64,000 nucleotides of DNA from Mesorhizobium sp. M4B.F.Ca.ET.203.01.1.1 (lineage in GTDB: Bacteria; Pseudomonadota; Alphaproteobacteria; Rhizobiales; Rhizobiaceae): NCBI RefSeq assembly GCF_004791025.1, contig NZ_SRUO01000009.1, positions 176,165 to 240,164 on the forward strand, written 5' to 3'. The notes under the pieces are model-generated. The model was given only the letters and a program-made list of their open reading frames with translations. It was not told the DNA's origin and did no database searches. Shown here piece after piece: positions 63,899 through 64,000 of this stretch; the first letter of the stretch is position 1, and every line of letters begins with the position of its first letter. Made by a program: the position numbers and the translations under genes.

Positions 63899-64000
63899 TC
63901 AAGCTGTTTGCCATGGTTTTTGGTCGCGGATGATGGCGTTGAGAATGGTCAGCAGCTTTCGCATGACGGCCACGACGGCGACGATCTTCGGCTTGCCGAC
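63899..64000 (-). mobile_element. IS110-family transposase, C-terminal end only
   Basis: The reverse strand encodes 33 residues from the window edge to the stop at 63899, ending MRKLLTILNAIIRDQKPWQTA. This is the typical C-terminus of IS110/IS116/IS902 transposases. The rest lies outside the window. IS110 transposases carry a RuvC-like DEDD domain and are guided by a bridge RNA. The transposase stop is only about 15 bases from a palindromic repeat, so the element probably inserted into that repeat. Confidence 0.85.

Overview
The window reads as a chromosomal segment of a Mesorhizobium-like alphaproteobacterium (order Hyphomicrobiales). This rests on the very high GC content, the purine gene order purB ... 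ATPase-zeta, purC-purS-purQ ... purL-bolA ... grxD, the rhizobial-style suf operon with a candidate Irr iron-control element, and rhizobial intergenic palindromic repeats. Coding density is high. No rRNA, tRNA, CRISPR array or prophage was seen. The only mobile-element gene is the 3' end of an IS110-family transposase at the right edge. The species assignment is inferred from gene content, not measured.

Layout. 1-5.7 kb: a catabolic cluster (beta-keto acid cleavage enzyme, overlapping GNAT/deacetylase pair, class V aminotransferase, aldo-keto reductase, J-like protein). 5.7-8.8 kb: small DUF1127-like gene, DUF1993, DUF1176 and a secreted hydrolase. 8.8-14.7 kb: a molybdenum-hydroxylase maturation cluster (CoxD/MoxR ATPase, CoxE/VWA, RidA, two XdhC parts, MoeA/MobA-like fusion) without structural hydroxylase genes, next to a flavin reductase. 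14.7-18.6 kb: a structured leader, periplasmic binding protein, P1 peptidase, DUF2171, DUF2259 and a membrane protein. 18.6-30.7 kb: de novo purine genes interleaved with a Tat-exported VOC protein, hydrolase, aldolase, ATPase zeta inhibitor, lipoprotein, a frameshifted Pr6Pr membrane gene, DUF1127 and a MocR regulator.

30.7-33.9 kb is a reverse-strand block between bolA and grxD carrying a translationally coupled two-domain multicopper oxidase and a ZIP transporter with an extracytoplasmic domain, plus a phosphodiester glycosidase. 34-44.9 kb holds housekeeping genes (grxD, MFS transporter, IMPase, ttcA, rpsD, murI, trmJ-like, icd, GST, PhzF). 44.9-51.1 kb has alaS, recA with an SOS-like box, and psuK-psuG for pseudouridine breakdown. 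51.1-60.3 kb has TfoX, a frameshifted GFA gene, a RidA-like gene and the suf operon (nifS/iscS-like, sufB, an unnamed membrane protein, sufC, sufD, sufS, sufT, sufA), headed by a near-consensus Irr box. 60.3-64 kb has a hydrolase, PAP2 phosphatase, ArnT-like glycosyltransferase, palindromic repeats and the IS110 end.

The genes connect functionally through iron-sulfur supply and iron homeostasis (suf, bolA, grxD, Irr box, possibly the oxidase/ZIP pair), molybdenum enzyme maturation, and purine and nucleoside metabolism. The strongest leads are the oxidase-ZIP operon, the extra membrane gene inside suf, and the leader RNA before the binding protein. Two genes carry apparent one-base frameshifts and one lacks a normal start codon. 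These could be real decay or sequence errors.
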